Shown piece after piece: positions 11,541 through 22,150 of a stretch of DNA of 64,000 nt. Position 1 is the stretch's first letter; each line of letters begins with the position of its first letter. The DNA comes from Erinaceus europaeus. Its lineage: Eukaryota > Chordata > Mammalia > Eulipotyphla > Erinaceidae. The notes under the pieces are model-generated. The model did not search any database. It had not been told where the DNA came from and saw only the letters and a program-made list of their open reading frames with translations. The translations under genes and the position numbers were made by a program. Where the stretch lies: the NCBI RefSeq assembly GCF_950295315.1, contig NC_080166.1:101544999-101608998 (forward strand), read 5' to 3'.

Positions 11541-11846
11541 GGGGTCAGGCGATAGTGCAGCTGGTTAAGCTCAGATGGCGCAAAGCACAATGACAGGGTA
11601 AAGATCCTGGTTTGAGCCCCAGGCTCCTCACCTGCAGGGGGGTCACTTCATATGCAATGAAGCAGGTCTGCAGGTGTCTGTCTTTCTTTCCCCCTGTCTT
11701 CTCCTCCTCTCTCAATTTCTCTCTGCCTTACCCAGCAACAACAATAACAACAACAAGGGCAACAAAAATGGGAAGATATGGCCTCCTGGAGTAGTGGATT
11801 CATAATGCAGGCATCGAGTCCAAGTGATAACCCTGGAAGCCATATA
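11541..11846 (+). mobile_element. SINE A, long 3' form
   Basis: Starts GGGGTCAGGCGATAGTGCAG and runs through CACCTGCAGGGGGGTCACTTC, a CT-rich body, AACAACAACAAGGGCAACAA and the 3' block GTGGATTCATAATGCAGGC. TATCCTTTAG flanks it exactly at 11531-11540 and 11847-11856. Confidence 0.92.
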
Positions 11847-11905
11847 TATCCTTTAGTTTGAATTAATTGAAAATATTTTGAAGAACTAGATGAGTCATAG
11901 GTAGT

Positions 11906-12189
11906 GTTTCAGGTTCAAGAATCAAAGCCAAAGATGGAGTTAAAAAGGAAGAACTCTATTAACAATAATAAGCCACAGAAAGAGTTCATGCTCTTACAAA
12001 ATTCTGTTTGCTGAACAAATGGACAGTGCAAGCTTATATAGGAGGTGCAGGCTGAGAGTAGAATGTGTTACTACAGAAGCAGAGGCTGCGAGGTTAAGGG
12101 GGTGGGACTTGGGCCCTATAGCTCCGCTGTTGCCTTAGTTACTGTTATAGTTACTATTATCTTTTCCTGAATAGCTGTGTCCTGCAACA
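11906..12189 (-). mobile_element. solo LTR, 284 bp
   Basis: Its ends form a near-perfect inverted repeat: on the plus strand it opens TGTTTCAGG and closes CCTGCAACA, with one mismatch. On the minus strand it carries CTCCTATATAAGCTTGC, a TATA box, in the expected middle position. The flanks GGTAG and TTTAG suggest a short imperfect target duplication. No gag, pol or env lies next to it. The class is not determined; the small size would suit a MaLR-type or other non-autonomous LTR. Confidence 0.55.
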
Positions 12190-12312
12190 TTTAGCTTCAG
12201 GATTTAGGAGTCAGCATAAGATACATAAGGGGAGTGGGGGGGGCAGGTGGGAGGAGGGAGGTGCACCTTTTTCAAGGCCCTGTTATCCACTATCCACTTC
12301 TCACATTTTTAC

Positions 12313-12316
12313 ATTT

Positions 12317-12382
<66 letters not shown>

Positions 12383-12521
12383 CCTTCCTTCCTTCCTTCC
12401 TTCCTTCCTTCCTTCCTTCCTTCTCTTCTTCTCCTCCTTCTCCTTCTCCTTCTCCTCCTCCTCCTCCTCCTCCTCCTCCTCCTTCTTCTTCTTCTTCTTC
12501 TTCTTTTTTTTTTTTTTTTTT
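12313..12521 (+). repeat. compound pyrimidine microsatellite
   Basis: Successive blocks of (CTTT)n, (CCTT)n, (CTCCTT)n, (CTC)n, (CTT)n and poly(T) run straight into the SINE C at 12522. All-pyrimidine composition over about 200 bases gives spurious serine/phenylalanine-rich frames. It is best read as the expanded tail of that minus-strand SINE. Confidence 0.95.
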
Positions 12522-12640
12522 ACCAGAACACTGCTCAGTTCTGGCTTATGTTGGTGCTGGGGATTGAATTGAACCTGGGACCTCAGAGCCTCAGGCTTGA
12601 AAGGCTTTTTGTATAACCATTATGCTGTCTCCACAGCCCT
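12522..12640 (-). mobile_element. SINE C
   Basis: ACCAGAACACTGCTCAGTTC, GGCTTATGTTGGTGCTGGGG, GAACCTGGGACCTCAGAGCC and CATTATGCTGTCTCCACAGC identify it. GGATTGAATTGAACC holds a small internal GAATT duplication. Confidence 0.88.
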
Positions 12641-13224
12641 AGTTAACTCTTTCTTTGGCTTGACATTCTCTTATCCACCTCAGTAGATTATGTTTTTAAA
12701 AGCAAACATTTCTCCAAAAAAAGTGAAATATTTCATTTCCCATAATGCTTAATTACAATTTTTGGATTAAACAAATTTCAATATAAGTATAATATACTAT
12801 ATGGAGAGATGAATTATTATTTATTCTCAAAAACAGAATGTAAATGATAATTTTTCTTTTATCACATTAGTATTTCACTGTACAAAAAATATACTATAAG
12901 TGATAAACATAATGGTGATATCTACAGCAGCTGAAGCTGTCCTATGTATTCTTACAATTAATCTTCTCTATAAAGTTATATAGAATTGGAAATCATAGGC
13001 AAGTAATTTCCCACTTAGTTAAAGGTCTTCCTTTTCATTTTATATCCTATCACAATTTAGCTTAATCTTAATGTGGAGATGTTTGACTCACACACTCCAG
13101 TTCCTTGTTCTCATCCCTAGTTGATTGTTCTTCCATTTACATGAGTATCCATTCCCATGATTTGTTGAGCCTTATCACCAACTGTTATTTGCTCTGTCCA
13201 AAATGACTACACTACATATCAAGG
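12641..13224. other. unique AT-rich DNA
   Basis: About 580 bases with no gene or recognised repeat. Confidence 0.5.
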
Positions 13225-13398
13225 GGCTCGGTATGACATACTTGTTTGAGCACACACATTATAATGTGCAAAGACTCAGATTCATATGTTAGTCCTCACC
13301 TGCACAGCTGAGGCTTCACAAGCAGTGAAACATGTAAGTATCACTCTCTCTCTGTCTCTCTGTGTCTCTCTCTCTCTGTCTGTCTCTCTCTCTCATTT
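13225..13398 (+). mobile_element. SINE B, diverged, ending in a CT microsatellite
   Basis: Head TTTGAGCACACACATTATAA, GTCCTCACCTGCACAGC and TGAGGCTTCACAAGCAGTG are diverged SINE B blocks. The body has become (CTCTCTGT)n at about 13341-13396. Confidence 0.7.
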
Positions 13399-13510
13399 TT
13401 AATTTTTTTGTTATCTTTATTGGATAGAGGCAGCCAGAAATCATGAGGTAAGGGGGATATACAAAAGAAGAGAAGTAGAGAGATGTCTGCATCCCTTCTC
13501 TATCATGTAT
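13399..13510 (-). mobile_element. SINE B fragment, opposite direction
   Basis: GTTATCTTTATTGGATAGAGG, CAGCCAGAAATCATGAGG and a purine-rich body mark the 3' half of a minus-strand SINE B. The head is missing. It abuts the plus-strand copy tail to tail. Confidence 0.65.
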
Positions 13511-15068
13511 TTTTGGATCGAGGCAGAGAAATGGAGAAGGAGGACTCAGACAGAGAGGGAGAGAGAAAGGCAGGGTCCTGGTGCACTTTGGGGCAATGTG
13601 TCAATCTACATCCCTTTTTAAATCTGTATATTCTCATATTTAGTCTCTATTTTCCATTAATCTGCTAAAAAACACTGTTTGTCCATGTAAATTTTTATGC
13701 TAAATTCAAAGAATATTTTAAAGAATCCTTAAGACATTTCAACATAAATGAATACTCCTTCCTTAATTTTTGATAACACATTACAACCTAGGCTTACTTC
13801 TATCTCCCTGGCATTTTTTATTTTCTCATGCAAAGTAAACTGGTCATTAAATATTTAAGTAGTTCAGTGACCAAACTAGTTGGTATCCTTAGACATTTTA
13901 TCAGACATTTATCTTAGTCAGTCTGCACCATCCTTATGGGATAAAGAAGTTAAAGACAGCATATGAGAATAAGAAGTTTGTGTTGAATTCTGTGACAAGC
14001 CTCATAAATAAGTCTTCTGCCTCTAACCTAGGAACCTCTGAATTCTTTCAATATCGATAATATTTTGATTTTACTAAGAAGCAGATTTTTGGTGTTTATT
14101 CCTATTTTTGGTACAGCTTCATAAAAGCCTTGGGACTCCTAACTGGTAGAAGCCAGCTGTTGCTTGCTATTTATAAAAATCCCTTTAAGCCACAACTTGC
14201 CATCATAAATATATCTTCCCTTTTCCAATTCAAGAAACTTTATTTTATGGGAACTCATGGCTTAAAGAATACTAATATCGGTGATTTTGTGCAAGAATGG
14301 ACAGCCCTACTACATTAATAGATCAGGAACCATGCCAAGACAATGTTTCCTAGCTTGAATATAGAGTTAAAATGACAAGCCTCAGCTTGTTTTAATCACC
14401 TGATTGGTGATCAGGCTGATCTGTGCTAAATTTTAGATAATATCTATTTGCATGCTTATTGTGTGGTAGTACACTCATGGTTTCCTTTTAGTTTTTATTT
14501 CTTTGTTTTTTACTTTGTCCTACTGCTCTGCATGTTATATTGATAAAACATAACATGTTTGTTAAACTTGCATTGATTTTAAATCAACACTGATTTTGAA
14601 CAGAGCTGCCCTCTCAAGATTCAACTTAATTTATATTGATTTTTTTGACTTGGTGATGTACAGCAACCTGTATCTCTCCTATTATAGACCAAAAACATAA
14701 TATATACCTGCTATAATAATATAGCTCACAACTTAATTATAAGCAACTTTTGATTTTCCAAATTAATTCTTACAATTTATGCAAAATCATATTTCAGATA
14801 ATCTCAAAATATTTATAAGTATTTTAATTATATTATGAGCACTGGACCTTTTCAAGAAGGGAGTCTGGCAGTCTGGCATTTAAAAGGAATATTGGTTTAA
14901 ACAGAAACCCTATGTCATTACAGGTTTAAATTAAGCTTTGATCAAGTATTATGTTCTTAGTTTTCTTTTCCCCTGCACTTCCAATTCATAACTAATAATA
15001 GAAAATACACCAAAGAAAATCCATCCAATCCTTCTCTCCACAACTGAAAAACTAAAATCCAGTCACCT
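13511..15068. other. unique AT-rich DNA
   Basis: About 1.5 kb without a supported gene or repeat. A GA-rich remnant at 13530-13570 probably belongs to the preceding SINE. Confidence 0.5.
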
Positions 15069-15070
15069 GT

Positions 15071-15880
15071 AAGTTTTTTTTTATTTAAGAAAGGATAAAT
15101 TAACAAAACCATAGGGTAGGAGGGGTACAACTCCACACAATTCCCACCACCCAATCTCCATATCCCACCTCCCTCCCCTGATAGCTTTCCCATTCTCTGT
15201 CCCTCTGGGAGCATGGACCCAGGGTCATTGTGGGTTGCAGAAGGTGGGAGGTCTGGCTTCTGTAATTGCTTCCCTGCTGAACATGGGCGTTGACTGGTCG
15301 GTCCATACTCCCAGTCTGCCTCTCTCTTTCCCTAGTAGGGTAGGTCTCTGGGGAAGCAGAGCTCCAGGACACATTGGTGGGGTCTTCAATCCAGGGAAGC
15401 CTGGCCAGCATCCTGATGACATCTGGAACCTGTTGACTGAAAAGAGAGTTAACATACAAAGCCAAACAAATTGTTGAGCAATCATGAACCCAAAGCTTGG
15501 AATAGTGGAGAGGAAGTGTTAGGGGGATACTCACTGCAAACTCTAGTGTACTTCTGCTTTCAGGTATATATTTTGCAGTAGTTTATGGATATGTGTGAAC
15601 ATATGCTCTCTCTCACAGAAACTGGTGTATATCTAGGTTTTGGGACTTTGTTAGAAAGTGAACCAGCTGGGATAGAATTAGAGTATACTATGAAAGGAAA
15701 GTTCTCACCCGAGTAATGAAGCTGAAGGGTTGTCATTCCACACATGAAGTCTCTGGACACAGTCTGAAGTGAAGCATGTTGAGGTGGCAATCGTTGTGTT
15801 GATTAGGTTGCGATTGGCAGATGCAATATTATTTGATATGGATTGAGAGAGGCATAGGGGAAAGTGGGCCCTATCCAAGG
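15071..15880 (-). mobile_element. 5'-truncated L1, 3' UTR only
   Basis: A minus-strand L1 3' end. From the left come the T-rich tail, AGAAAGGATAAATTAACAAAA and then the whole distal 3' UTR, matching L1-A about 36080-36880 closely. It stops at CCCTATCCAAGG where L1-A continues. No ORF2 is included. Frames here are antisense or intra-UTR and not genes. Confidence 0.9.
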
Positions 15881-16053
15881 TTTCTACTTTGTTGCTTTAA
15901 ATGTCTGAGGTTGCCGATATAAATAACTGAGATAAAAATATCTAATTATAATGTGTCCTATATGTAAGAAATTTGTGTTATATACAATATTAATTAAGTT
16001 AAACAGGCATTCTGTAGTTTCTTGGTAGAGACAGATATTAAAACACTGTTTTA

Positions 16054-16342
16054 GGGAGTTGGGTGGCAGTACAGTGGGTTAAGTGCAGGTGGCACAAAGC
16101 GCAAGGACCAGCACAAGGATTCCGGTTTGAGCCCCTGCTCCCCACTTGCGGGGAGGTCGCTTCACAAACAGTGAAGCAGGTCTGCAGGTGTCTATCTTTC
16201 TCTCTACCTCTCTTTCGTCCTCTCCTTTCTCCATTTCTCTCTTTCCTATCCAACAACAATGACATCAGTAACAACAATAATAACTACAACAATAAAATAA
16301 CAAGGGCAACAAAAGGGAATAAACAAATTTTAAACATGAAAA
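16054..16342 (+). mobile_element. SINE A
   Basis: GGGAGTTGGGTGGCAGTACA, AGTGGGTTAAGTGCAGGTGG, GGTTTGAGCCCC, ACTTGCGGGGAGGTCGCTTC and the AATAATAACTACAACAATAA tail. An exact target duplication, AAAACACTGTTTTA, lies at 16040-16053 and 16343-16356. Confidence 0.93.
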
Positions 16343-16593
16343 AAAACACTGTTTTATTTTATTAAATAAAACAAAAAAGATAAAATTGGACTTACGACAA
16401 GAACTGAGAATAAAGTAAACATGTTTTATAAAGAGATATCCCATAACATATGGTTTATGAATTAAATTCAATTAGTCAATCTCCTAAGCAACTTTTCAGA
16501 TCTTTATACTGTTTCCTATTTTAAGTATATATTAGTGACGGGAGGATAGCTGTTGGTCCCAAGTAAAGAAAGGGTACATGTTAGATAGTGTCA

Positions 16594-16595
<2 letters not shown>

Positions 16596-16639
<44 letters not shown>
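16596..16639 (+). repeat. (GT)22 microsatellite
   Basis: An uninterrupted GT run of 44 bases, a candidate polymorphic locus. Confidence 0.97.
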
Positions 16640-16643
<4 letters not shown>

Positions 16644-17892
16644 AAGTGCCTGTAGGTTATTATGAAATATTTTAATGTATGGAATCATGAGAGAGATATG
16701 ACTTTATTGAAGATCAATTTAAGACTCTTTTGTAAATTGTTTATATAATATCGTTACTTGAACAAGGAAGTGGTGTTAGAATGGAATGAAACAGAATCTG
16801 ATGTTGCATGTTTCTGTATGCACATTCATATGTATGTACAACATAAGTCTCTGTGAGCACGTATACTTATTAAAATAACACCAAAATATTGATCAAGTAG
16901 ATATGAACTGTGGCAGTAAAAATAATACTTAATTGCAAAGTATATTGCTTGCTTGACTGGTGAGGCAAGCTGGTAAAAATAAGGTGGAGAAAGAAGATAA
17001 ACTAGAAGAGGGAACATCTTAATTTTGCTTCTAGAAATTCTTGACATGAACTGTGTTATTATTATTTTGGTCAGATTTGGCATTTATGTTTTCGTTAAGA
17101 TAAAATAATTTGCTGTTATAAATTTGTGGTAAGTCATCTGGCAGTAAAGCAATCTAAACTGATATGGGACTATACAAGGGTGTCTTATATTAAGCTCACA
17201 GCTTGCAAGCTTTCACAGATTTGGAGTATGTTGTAATATTCTATAATACCTAGTGTACAGGGATAACTGAAATCTGAAAGATATTTAATTTTAGCTTGCA
17301 GCACTTATGTTCACATATTCAGGGCACAGAGATGAAATTATGGAAATAGGAACAGGAGTGATAATTGTCTTGGTCAGGAGAGAGGTCATAGAGTAGAAAG
17401 GGAACAAGACCTAGTACCCAATTGTAGAATCACAAAAATTAAAAGAGGTATCCAGGGCTGTTAAAGGAAAGTGCATGTTAAAGACCAAGAACATTCAAGG
17501 AAAAAGGAATAGCTCATGCTAAAATAGGGTTATTAGTATGCTTGCTGCTGAGCTGTAAATTGAATGTTAACAAGTGACAGATGGTTTGCAAATATTTCCT
17601 CCCATTTGGTTGGTTCCCATTTTACTCTGCTAATTGTTTCTTTTCTTTTACAGAATCTTTGAAGTTTGACACAGTTCTACTTGTCCAGTTTTTCTTTTGT
17701 GCCACTGCTTTAGTGTTACATCTGAGAAAAAAAAAAAAAAAACTGCCAAGGATAATATCATGCAAGTCTTCCCCATGTGCATCAATAGGTATGTGAAAAG
17801 GTTCTCAGTATCACCTATCAAGGAAGGGGGGAAATAAACCACAGTGAAATAAGTGACACTTGTCTAGATGACTATTAAAAAAATAAATAAAT
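16640..17892. other. unique DNA
   Basis: About 1.25 kb with no gene or recognised repeat. The T/A homopolymer at about 17728-17742 is the only simple sequence. Confidence 0.5.
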
Positions 17893-18098
17893 AAGAGGCC
17901 TGGTTGAGTGCACATGTTAAGTGTGCAAGGACCCAGGTTCAAATCCCCAGTCCCCACCTGAAGGGGGAAAACTTCACAAGTGGTGAAGCAGGGCTACAGG
18001 TATGTTTATTTCTCTCTCCTTCTCTATCACCCTTTCCCTCTTGGTTTTTGGCCATCTCTATCCAATACACAAATAAAGGTAATACAATTTTTTTTTTA
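17893..18098 (+). mobile_element. SINE B, short head deletion
   Basis: GAGGCCTGGTTGAGTGCACA lacks the GTGGTGGCGCAC block of the usual head, then follows GGACCCAGGTTCAAATCCCC, GAAGGGGGAAAACTTCAC and CATCTCTATCCAATACACAA. Confidence 0.85.
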
Positions 18099-18251
18099 AA
18101 AAAAAGTTTTAAATAAAAAAATAAATAAAAGAGGGAAAGGAAAAGAGGAAGAGGAAGGGAATGAGGAGGAGGCAGAGCAAGAGAAGTAAGATACAAAAGA
18201 AAAGAAAAGAAAGAAAATGCAAATGTAGAGATAGTAGAAAATTCTGTCTAT

Positions 18252-18398
18252 ATGTTATGACCTAGATTCAAGTCTCCTATCCCCAGCTACAAGGAGGAAG
18301 TTTCACAAAAGGTGGAGTTCTACTGGTGTTTCCCCTTCTCTCTCCCTCTTTATTTCTCTCTGCATAATTCAGTAAAGAAAAAGAAAAAATATTAAAAT
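18252..18398 (+). mobile_element. SINE fragment, B-like and diverged
   Basis: TATGTTATGACCTAGATTCA, CCCCAGCTACAAGGAGGAAG and a CT-rich end resemble SINE B without its head. Confidence 0.55.
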
Positions 18399-18525
18399 GA
18401 AAAGAAAACTTTTCTGATGTTACTTAGACTTAAAAATAAATAAACCCATATAATTGGGGTACATGAATAAAATGTGAGAACACTGTGTTAAGTGGAATTA
18501 AAAAACAGATATAGACAGATAGAAG

Positions 18526-18735
18526 AGGGGCAGGCACACTTGGCTAATCACACATATTACAGTGCATAAGAATCCTAGTTCAAGGTCCTGGCCCCCACCT
18601 GCAAAGAAAAGCTTCGCACGTGGTAAAGCAGGGCTGCAGGTGTCTCTCTATCTCTTTCCCTGTCTCCCTCCCCTTTCTTAATTTCTCTCTATCTCTATTC
18701 AATAATAAATCAATAAAAATATTGGGGAAAGAATT
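18526..18735 (+). mobile_element. SINE B, diverged
   Basis: GGCAGGCACACTTGGCTAAT, CCCACCTGCAAAGAAAAGC, AAAGCAGGGCTGCAGGTGTC and CTCTATTCAATAATAAATC. Several changes from consensus. Confidence 0.8.
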
Positions 18736-18769
18736 GGACTTAAAAAGATATATTTTATTATGGTTCTGA

Positions 18770-19083
18770 TATGAGGTATCTAAACTAGACACGGGAACTA
18801 TTCACTAGTGACCACCAGAGGCCAAGATGGCAGGAAAAGAAATGGAAAATAGCTAATCAACAGGCATAACGAACAGTTCAGTTATGTAAGAGGGGCAAGC
18901 TATAAAAGTTGAGTGTACATTATTGGTTTATAGTTAATAACACTTAAACACTTAAAGGTGTTCAGAGTGTATGTCTTATGTTAATTGTTCTTGCCATTCA
19001 CCCACCCAAGGCACTTTGGTATTGTGGGAATCCCCATTGCTATGGGCTCTCTCCTTCTCTTTATCTCTTTGTCTAAATAAAAT
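18770..19083 (+). mobile_element. possible LTR fragment
   Basis: AGCTATAAAAGTTGAG at about 18899-18914 resembles a TATA box, and CTAAATAAAATAAAAG at about 19072-19087 a polyadenylation signal, about 170 bases apart as in an LTR R region. A SINE A inserted just after it. No TG/CA ends were established, so this could be ordinary DNA. GCCAAGATGGCAGG at about 18822 is a YY1-like motif. Confidence 0.3.
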
Positions 19084-19099
19084 AAAAGCACCTAGAGTG

Positions 19100-19394
19100 A
19101 GTCGGGCTGTAGCGCAGCGGGTTAAGCGCAGGTGGCGCAAAGCACAAGGACTGGCATAAGGATCCCGGTTCGAACCCCGGCTCCCCACCTGCAGGGGAGT
19201 CGCTTCACAGGCGGTGAAGCAGGTCTGCAGGTGTCTATCTTTCTCTCCTCCTCTCTGTCTTCCCCTCCTTTCTCCATTTCTCTCTGTCCTATCCAACAAT
19301 GACGACAACAACAATAATAACTACAACAATAAAACAACAAGGGTAACAAAAGGGAATAAATAAATAAAATAAATATTAAAAAAATAACATAAAA
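19100..19394 (+). mobile_element. SINE A, best-preserved copy
   Basis: An intact tRNA-like head carries A box TAGCGCAGCGGG (19110-19121) and B box GGTTCGAACCC (19167-19177) at the 57-base spacing used by RNA polymerase III. Then come GCAGGGGAGTCGCTTCACAG, GGCGGTGAAGCAGGTCTGCA, the CT-rich body and (AAT)AACTACAACAATAAAACA plus an A-rich end. A 19-bp exact target duplication, AATAAAAGCACCTAGAGTG, lies at 19081-19099 and 19395-19413. These features suggest one of the youngest insertions in the window. Confidence 0.96.
19110..19177 (+). promoter_or_regulatory. RNA polymerase III internal promoter of the SINE
   Basis: TAGCGCAGCGGG matches the A box TRGCNNAGYNGG at every fixed position, and GGTTCGAACCC matches the B box GGTTCGANNCC. 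These are the intragenic promoter elements of tRNA genes and tRNA-derived SINEs. Transcription is inferred, not shown. Confidence 0.8.
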
Positions 19395-19462
19395 AATAAA
19401 AGCACCTAGAGTGGTGAAATCACATGTTTGAAGAGTTGGTTACAAACAAAGAGCAAAACAGA

Positions 19463-19550
19463 GGGAAGGGAAGGGGAGGGGAGGGGAGGGGAGGGAAGGG
19501 AAGGGAAGGGAAGGGAAGGGAAGGGAAGGGAAGGGAAGGGAAAGGAAGGA
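19463..19550 (+). repeat. (GGGAA)n / (GGGGA)n microsatellite
   Basis: About 88 bases of GGGAA pentamers with a GGGGA variant block on the left. The repeated GGG runs with short loops meet the simple G-quadruplex pattern. Confidence 0.93.
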
Positions 19551-19956
19551 CATACTAGGTGCTATTTAATACTTCTAGGAACTGAAGGGACTGAGAATTT
19601 TATAATTTCCACTTGAAATATATGTTGAGAAAATAAGTCTGGTAAGACAGCCTGGTAAGACATAGGTCAGGAAAGTGATAAGAAATACATCTGACTGGAA
19701 ACATGAAAGGCAAGAAAGCAATTCAGTATTTAAGATGAAGTAAATCCTTGGAAAACTTTCAAAATTCTTATTGCAGTTACATAAATGCTATGCTGGAAAT
19801 TATTTATACCATAGTTAATATAGATAAACCAGCATTGGAAACAAGCATGTCTTGTGTAAGACCATTTTCTCATGTTATAAATTTTAATACCAGAAATAAA
19901 GGGATTAAGATTATGATCTCATTGCAACTAGCATTATGATGACAGTGAATATTCTT
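19551..19956. other. unique DNA
   Basis: About 400 bases with no supported feature. Confidence 0.45.
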
Positions 19957-20077
19957 TTTTAAATTATTTATTTATTTATTGGATAAAGACAGAGAGAAGA
20001 GGAGGAGAGAAAGACTTCCTGCAGCACTGCTTCACCACTCAAAGTTTTCCAACTGTGGGTGGGGACTGGAGGCTTGA
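19957..20077 (-). mobile_element. SINE B, lacking the head
   Basis: TTATTTATTTATTGGATAAAG, CTGCAGCACTGCTTCACCAC and GTGGGTGGGGACTGGAGGCT. It stops abruptly at GGCTTGACC where an L1 begins. Confidence 0.8.
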
Positions 20078-20826
20078 CCTACCGAATGACCCTACAATTC
20101 CTCTCCTGAGCATATATCCTAAGGAACCAAATATACCCATCCAAATAGAATTGTGTATACCTATGTTCATAGCAGCATAATTTGTAATAGCCAAAACCTG
20201 GAAGCAACCCAGGTGTCTAACAACAGATGAGTGGCTGAAGATGTTGTACTCTATAAACACGATGGAATAAATACCCATCTTGGATGGAACTTGAAGGAAT
20301 CATGTTAAGTGAAACAAGTCAGAAACAAAGGGTTGAATATGGGATGATCTAACTCATAGACAGAAGTTGAAAAATAAGATCAGAAGGGAAAAGACTAAGA
20401 AGAACTCAGGATGGTGTATTGCACCAAAGTAAAAGACAATGGGGTGGTGGGGACGGTTAAGGTCCTGGAACATGATGGCAAAAGAGGACCTAGTACGGGT
20501 TGAATTGCTATGTGGAAAACCAGGAAATGTTACACATGTACAAACTATTGTATTGTTCTGTCAGCTGTAAAACATTAATTCCCTGGGAGTCGGCAGTAGC
20601 GCAGCGGGTTAAGCACATGTGACATAAAGTGCAGGGACCTACAGTGGAGTCGCTTCACATGAGGTGAAGCAGGTCTGCAGGTGTCTATCTTTCTCTCCCC
20701 CTCTGTCTTCCCTTCTTTCTCCATTTCTCTCTGTCCTATCCAACAACAATAATAACTACAACAATAAGGGCAACAAAAGGAAATAAATGAATTTTTAAAA
20801 AATTAATTCCCCAATAAAGAAAAAAA
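20078..20826 (+). mobile_element. old L1 3' end, interrupted by a SINE
   Basis: The left part matches the end of ORF2 (CTATGTTCATAGCAGCATAAT and AACAACAGATGAGTGGCTGA). The right part is an older 3' UTR type (GTTACACATGTACAAACTAT) also seen at 62365-62598, ending CCCCAATAAAGAAAAAAA. The coding part is frameshifted and lacks the catalytic domains. Confidence 0.85.
20584..20801 (+). mobile_element. SINE A, internal deletion
   Basis: GGGAGTCGGCAGTAGCGCAG with a perfect A-box-like TAGCGCAGCGGG, but the B box region is deleted: CAGGGACCTACAG runs straight into TGGAGTCGCTTCAC. ATTAATTCCC flanks it at 20574-20583 and 20802-20811. It sits inside the old L1 3' UTR. Confidence 0.9.
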
Positions 20827-21245
20827 TCACAGTGTAAAAAGAAATGATAGCTTTGAGATTTTTTTTCAATTAGAGTCAATTATATTATAATCTACTATGG
20901 AGACATTTTATCCATAAAATTTATTATTTTTCTACTTAATATGGGTCCTCAATACTAATGGTAAATATGTTTTTCATATGTGTGTAGACATTTTTCCAAT
21001 AGTTTCACCAAGATCTTTTTAATGTTATGACAGGAAACATATCTAGGGACTGTATTTGTTAGTATTAAAACTAATTTAATACTAATATATCCACTAGTAA
21101 ACTTAACATAAGATGTGTTTCATTGATTTTAAATACTTTTTTATAATTCCATTATTTATTTTCAGTGTTCTATTTACTCACCTGTATGTGGAGTATAAAA
21201 ATACTGAGCTTATGGACAGTAAATTTTTGCATATATTTAAAAATT
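20827..21245. other. unique AT-rich DNA
   Basis: About 420 bases without a supported feature. Confidence 0.45.
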
Positions 21246-21310
21246 TTGTATTATTTATTCATTTTGGATAGAGACAGAAACTGAAAGGGATAGAGGAGGT
21301 AAAGAATACC
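21246..21310 (-). mobile_element. SINE B 3' fragment
   Basis: TATTTATTCATTTTGGATAGA followed by a purine-rich body; the rest is missing and an L1 3' UTR piece begins. Confidence 0.5.
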
Positions 21311-21968
21311 ATGATGCCAACCGGACTTCCCTGGGCAGATGACCCCACCAATGTGTCCTGAAGCCCCGCTTATCCTGAGCCCTGCCCCACTAGGGAAAGA
21401 GAGAGACAGCTGGGAGTATGGATTGACCTGTCAACACCCATGTTCAGCAGGGGAACAGTTAAAGAAGACAGACCAACAGTTAAAGACTTCTGCACCCCAT
21501 ATTGTCCCTTGGTCCATGCTCCCAGAGGGATAAAGTATAGGAAAGCTATCAGGAGAGGGGATGGGATATGTAGTTCTGGTGATGGGAATTGTGTGGAGTT
21601 GTACCATTCTTATCCTATTTTTATTTTTTTAATATGTATTTATTCATTTTTCCTTTTTGTTGACCTTGTTGTTTTATTGTAGTTATTATTGTTGTTGTTA
21701 TTGATGTCATCATTGTTGGATAGGACAGAGAGAAGTAGAGAGAGGAAGGGAAGACAGAGAGGGGGAGAGAAAGATAGACACCTGCAGACTTGCTTCACCT
21801 CCTGTGAAGCAATTCCCCTGCAGGTGGGGAGCTAGGGGCTGGAACCAGGATCCTTATGATGGTCCTAGTGCTTTGCACCACCTGCGCTTAACCACTGTGC
21901 TACCACCCGACTCCCTATCCTATGGTTTTTGTTACTGTTTACTTTTTATAAATAAAAATTAAAAAAAT
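21311..21968 (+). mobile_element. L1 3' UTR fragment, interrupted by a SINE
   Basis: GACCCCACCAATGTGTCCTG, CACTAGGGAAAGAGAGAGAC, CTCCCAGAGGGATAAAG and GGAATTGTGTGGAGTTGTAC match the L1-A 3' UTR at about 36570-36835 with a small insert (TTAAAGAAGACAGACCAAC). The end TTTTTATAAATAAAAATTAA is its tail. Confidence 0.88.
21618..21915 (-). mobile_element. SINE A
   Basis: A nearly complete minus-strand copy from (T/A) tail and CCTTGTTGTTTTATTGTAG to the reversed head ACTGTGCTACCACCCGACTC. TATCCTA at 21611-21617 and 21916-21922 is the target duplication, inside the L1 3' UTR. Confidence 0.92.
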
Positions 21969-22150
21969 AATAAGAGGGAGAAGAGACAAGGAGAGAGAGA
22001 GGGGAGAGAGAGAGAGAGGGAGAGAGAGAGAGAGAGGTAGAGAGATATTAAGGGAATAAACTACTTGGAAAAATTCACTTTGCTGCAGGTAGGGACTGAG
22101 ATCTTGAACTTGGATCCTTTAGCATTGTAACATAGAAACCACTTGAATTA
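21969..22150 (-). mobile_element. SINE B, diverged, with a GA-rich expansion
   Basis: A long (GA)n-rich body at about 21970-22045 leads to TTTGCTGCAGGTAGGGACTG, TTGAACTTGGATCC and TTGTAACATAGAAACC. The assignment rests on the second half. Confidence 0.6.

Noticed and set aside
12234..12572. Two open frames of 106-112 codons rich in serine, phenylalanine and proline
   Set aside because: They translate the CT microsatellite and SINE C; the composition is explained fully by the repeat.
19463..19550. Lysine/glycine-rich open frame of 62 codons
   Set aside because: Translation of the GGGAA repeat.
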